NCBI GenBank assembly: GCA_963727245.1
Contig: CAVSFO010000005.1
Coordinates: forward strand, 248,001 to 312,000
From: JBKQVT01 sp963727245
GTDB taxonomy: Bacteria; Planctomycetota; Planctomycetia; Pirellulales; Thermoguttaceae
Length of the DNA stretch: 64,000 nt
Reading direction: 5' to 3'
The position numbers were made by a program, and so were the translations under genes. Under the pieces are notes generated by a model. It was not told the origin of the DNA, made no database searches, and saw nothing but the letters and a program-made list of their open reading frames with translations. Shown here piece after piece: positions 60,845 to 64,000 of this stretch (positions are counted from its first letter, which is position 1; each line of letters opens with the position of its first letter).

Positions 60845-62898
60845 TCAAGCGACGGCTTGCTCGCCCTCGTGCATCCATTTCTTCAGCAGCGGAACGAGGG
60901 TGAAGCAGATCAGGGCCGAAATAGCGGCGGCAATGGCGATCATGCCGTACACGCTGGCGTAGATGTGCAGCGTCTGGCAGGGGGGCGGAATGGCTCCCGC
61001 GGCACCGCTGTCACCGACGCGCGTGAACAGGGCGATGATGGCGGCCAGCAACTGGGCAAAGGCGTTGGAGAGGAACCAGGCCCCCATCACCGTGCTCACC
61101 AGGACGGCCGGCGAGAGCCGGGTGATCATGGCCAGGCCCACGGGGGAAAGGCAGAGTTCGCCGGTGGTCTGCAACAAGTAGCCCAACAAGAGCCAGCCGA
61201 CCGCGACCATCCCGCGCTGGTCGGCCAGTTGCGCCGACCCAGAAAACCGCGAAACCCAGCCCAAGCTGCAAGAGCCCCAAGGCGAACTTCAGCGGCGTGC
61301 TCGGCTCCAACCCCCGCCCGCCCAGATAACTCCAGAGGGCCGAGAACACCAACCCCAGCAGCATGATGTAGACAGGGTTGACGGCCTGGAAGAGGCTGGC
61401 GGGGATTTCGTCGTCGCGGGGCACGATCTTCATGCCCACGTTGTCCTCCGCCACCTTCCATTCGATCTGGAAATCCTTCTTGACGTTCGGACCTCTCGCG
61501 CAACTTGTTCAAAACGTCGATGGTAAAGAGCCGGTCGCCGTTGTGGAAGCCGAGCTGCTCTTGGGTGGGCTGCAACTCGATCGTCTTTCCCAGGTCCGCC
61601 CGGTCGATGACCGGCGTGGCGGCCGTGGTGATGACGCGGCGCACGTTGCGATCGGTGAAGTTGTTGATCGAACTGCCGGCCTGCTCGGCGAACGCCCAGA
61701 AAAGCATGGAAAAAAAGACGAGAATCAGGATCACGTACATGCGATGGCGTCCGATCCGGTCGAGGCGAAACGTCTCCACCCCCAGGTATCCGAAGGCCAG
61801 CAGGCCGGACAGCGCGAGAATGAGTCCCACCGGCGTGCTCACCTCCTTGAGGCAAACGGCGCCGACGTGGGCCAGCGGGCTGGCGCTTTTTTCCAGTTGG
61901 CTGATGGTCTTATCCGGGATGAAAACCACGGGATGCCCGTTGGCGGTCAACAGCACGCCGCCGGAGACCAGGAGCATGAAGGCCGGCACCAGCACGATGG
62001 CGCCGAGGTACACCAGCCACGCCGCCGGAAGACCCAGGATGCGCCGCTGCAAGCGCCCCGGATGGGCCGGCCGCCCGGCGTCGTGCGGCAGTCCGCCGCG
62101 GGAAATCGCCACGGCGGCAACGACGGCCGCGCCGAGAACCGACGCGGCCACAAATATATTGACCGCCGTGGAGAGAATCTCGACGGGATGGAACCAGACC
62201 AAACCCCCGGCGGCGGCAATCGCGCCGCAGAGAATCGCCACCGCCGTCAGCAGCCGCGGCAGGACGAACACCGCCAGGCCGATGAGCATGCCGACCGTTG
62301 CCAGGCCGAATCCCCACGACCAGCCGTAGGTCTCGCCCACATAGCCGCACAGCAGCGGCGACATGGCGGCGCCGAGGTTGATGCCCATGTAGAAGATGGT
62401 GAAGCCGCCGTCGCGCTTTCCCGGATACTTGGCGTACAACGTGCCGACGATCGTGGAGATGTTCGGCTTGAAGAAGCCGTTGCCGATGATCAACAGGGCC
62501 AGGCCGGTGAAGAAGGCGGCCTGCATGAAAGGTTGAAGATGGAGGGACTGGACGTACTTGGCGGCCAGATGCGCCGGCAACTGGGGGAGCATCAACATGG
62601 CCTCGCCGGCCGCCATGAGGATCGCTCCGAAAATCACCGACCGCCGTGCGCCCAGCAGGCGGTCGGCCAACATGCCGCCGAAGAACGGCGTCATGTAAAC
62701 CAGCGCCGTATACGCGCCGTAGACCACGTAGGCGTTGTCGTCGTTGTACCCCAGGAACCCCTTGATCATGTAGAGGATCAGCAACGCCCTCATGCCGTAG
62801 TAGGAGAACCGCTCCCACATCTCGGCAAAGAACAGCGTGTACAAGCCGGCGGGATGGCCGAAGAGCGAGTCCTTCGGCACTTTGGCGACAGAACTCAT
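60845..62898 (-). CDS. POT/PTR2-family peptide:proton symporter (two frame breaks)
   Basis: About 683 residues, longer than the usual 500 because of a large extracytoplasmic region between later helices (VDRADLGKTIELQPTQEQLG, EWKVAEDNVGMKIVP). Family motifs: WERFSYYGMRALLILYM (E-x-x-E-R-F-x-YYG type), NGFFKPNISTIVGTLY and FYMGINLGAAMSPLLCGYVG. The frame changes near 61495-61505 and 61231-61245, both at GCGC. ATG 62898 follows GAGGAG. It imports di- and tripeptides. It is downstream of a peptidase gene, which suggests linked peptide use. Confidence 0.88.
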
Positions 62899-62917
62899 CG
62901 CAGTCTCCTCAACCGCG

Positions 62918-64000
62918 CTAGGGGTGCTTGATGTCCTCGGCGAAAGCCTTGGGGTTCAGGTCCGCGCCGGTGGCGAAGCGGGTCAACTGCCGCCAGTCCA
63001 TCGTGCAGCCGGGGGCGAACACCCGCTCCGTCATGAATCGCCCCACCGCCTTGTTGCCCACGTACACCATCGTCGCCGGATCGGCGCCGTGCAGGACCTC
63101 GCGGGCGATGGCGTGATGCACCTGCGAGGCGAACAGCCGGCCCATCATGTAATTGTGATAATAGGCCGGGCTGGTGACAATGTGGATCTTGGCCGCATAG
63201 TCGGGCTCGTTGCGCCCTCGGGCCGGCGGACCTCCTGGTACTTCTCCACCAGGTCCCACCACAGCCGGTTCAGGTCCTGATCGGGGTTGTCGTACAGGGC
63301 CATCTCGAAGCGGAGCATCACCTGGCACCAGCGAGAAAAGATCAGCAGTTGGTTCTGCCGCCGCTTGGTCGCTGCCCGGCGGAACGCGGCCGGATCGGCG
63401 ATCTTGACCCCCATCGCCTTCAGCCAGCCCGTGTCGTCGGCAAAACGCTCGAACATCATGGCCACCCCCTCGGTGGTGAGAATGTGCGATTCGCAACGCA
63501 GCGCGTAGGGCACGCTGGCCGGGATGTTCTTGCTCGAATAGACCGAGTGGCCCAGCTCGTGCAGCAACGTCTCCAGCCATTACTCGTTGGGGACGATGTT
63601 CGCCAGCACGCGGACGTCGCCCTGGCGGTCGATGTCGAAGCAGAAGGCGTGCGGGCACTTGCCCTTTTTCTCGTACAGGTCGCTGCGCTTGAGCACGTCG
63701 TCGACCGGCAGGCCGATGCCCGCATAGAAATCGCGGCACAGCCGGGGGATGTCCAGCGGCGCGTAGACCGCGTCGAGTCGGGCGCCGAACACGCCGGGCG
63801 CTTCCTGGAAGAAGGGATCGTAATAGTGCCAGGGGCGCAGCTCGGCCGGCGTGATGCCGCAGTTCCGCGCCAAGGCCGCGTCCAACTCCGCCTTGGCCGC
63901 CCGATACGGCCCGCGCGTCAGGGCGTCCAACTCGTCGAACAGCGCCAGCACCTGCTCCGTGCTCTGCTCGTTCAAATAGAGCTGCATGATGTGGTAGTTC
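62918..64000 (-). CDS. M2-family (ACE-like) zinc metallopeptidase, 5' end outside the window
   Basis: At least 360 residues. Zinc motif HELGH (in ETLLHELGHSVYSS) with a downstream Glu in TTEGVAMMFERFADD, then NQLLIFSRWCQVMLRFEMAL, PAYYHNYMMGRLFASQVHHA and GRFMTERVFAPG, which fit the peptidase M2 or closely related helical proteases. The reading frame holds a TAA at 63580-63582 between VPNE and WLETLLHELGH, and a one-base deletion near 63212-63218 at GCGC. The 3' end at 62918 lies 19 bases before the transporter start. The start codon lies beyond position 64000. Confidence 0.8.
   Translation of the reverse strand, partial: ELPHHAALFERAEHGAGAGAVRRVGRPDARAVSGGQGGVGRGLGAELRHHAGRAAPLALLRSLLPGSARRVRRPTRRGLRAAGHPPAVPRFLCGHRPAGRRRAQAQRPVREKGQVPARLLLRHRPPGRRPRAGEHRPQRVMAGDVAARAGPLGLFEQEHPGQRALRAALRIAHSHHRGGGHDVRAFCRRHGLAEGDGGQDRRSGRVPPGSDQAAAEPTADLFSLVPGDAPLRDGPVRQPRSGPEPAVVGPGGEVPGGPPARGRNEPDYAAKIHIVTSPAYYHNYMMGRLFASQVHHAIAREVLHGADPATMVYVGNKAVGRFMTERVFAPGCTMDWRQLTRFATGADLNPKAFAEDIKHP

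Overview
The window is high-GC DNA (about 65% by eye) from a bacterium that looks like a member of the Planctomycetota, probably near the Pirellulales. The pointers are: a leucine-rich-repeat protein with the short N-terminal anchor RLRTLLLVMTLAC that is common in this phylum; several secreted or lipoprotein families with little likeness outside it; two sigma-54 activators; Kdp with an oversized KdpC; and intergenic DNA packed with long hairpins. I see no rRNA, tRNA, CRISPR array or transposase gene. Taxonomy is inferred from gene character only.

Layout. 0.3-5.5 kb: chemoreceptor and ADP-forming acyl-CoA ligase. 6.2-9.3 kb: small membrane, secreted and WD40-like proteins. 9.4-10 kb: toxin-antitoxin pair. 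10-15 kb: aminotransferase, phosphohexomutase-like protein, polytopic glycosyltransferase-like protein. 15-21 kb: planctomycete-type surface proteins, a LolA-like protein and the LRR protein. 21-24.4 kb: NtrC-type and LuxR-type response regulators and XerC. 24.5-27.4 kb: lipoprotein and ispG. 27.5-38.9 kb: potassium module. A KdpD sensor fragment without kinase, a Uma2 protein, a HAMP/PAS histidine kinase and a sigma-54 response regulator read leftward. A membrane protein, a 31-residue peptide and kdpFABC read rightward, with a good sigma-54 promoter between the two arms. 39-42 kb: GNAT and SPFH protein. 42-49 kb: Flp/Tad pilus genes (cpaE, cpaC, cpaB, cpaA, a small peptide, two flp pilins). 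49-64 kb: YfhO-like protein and GT2, flavoprotein, motAB, GT9, thioesterase, POT transporter, and an M2-like peptidase cut by the window edge.

Most notable. (1) One of two tandem flp pilin genes carries a 5' leader that matches the cyclic-di-GMP-I (GEMM) riboswitch. The other copy has the same promoter and leader but lacks this segment, keeping only the 5' arm of the P1 stem. (2) About 19 frame breaks affect 15 otherwise well-conserved genes, and by hand placement 17 of them coincide with a GCGC tetranucleotide. That pattern suggests systematic base-calling error, perhaps at a modified motif, more than decay. (3) Kdp appears to be controlled by a split KdpD, a separate kinase and a sigma-54 activator instead of KdpDE. 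(4) Several families of long hairpins occur, including 290-bp MITE-like units and elements that sit next to stop codons.

Genes with a frame break are given as one feature spanning the whole reconstructed gene.
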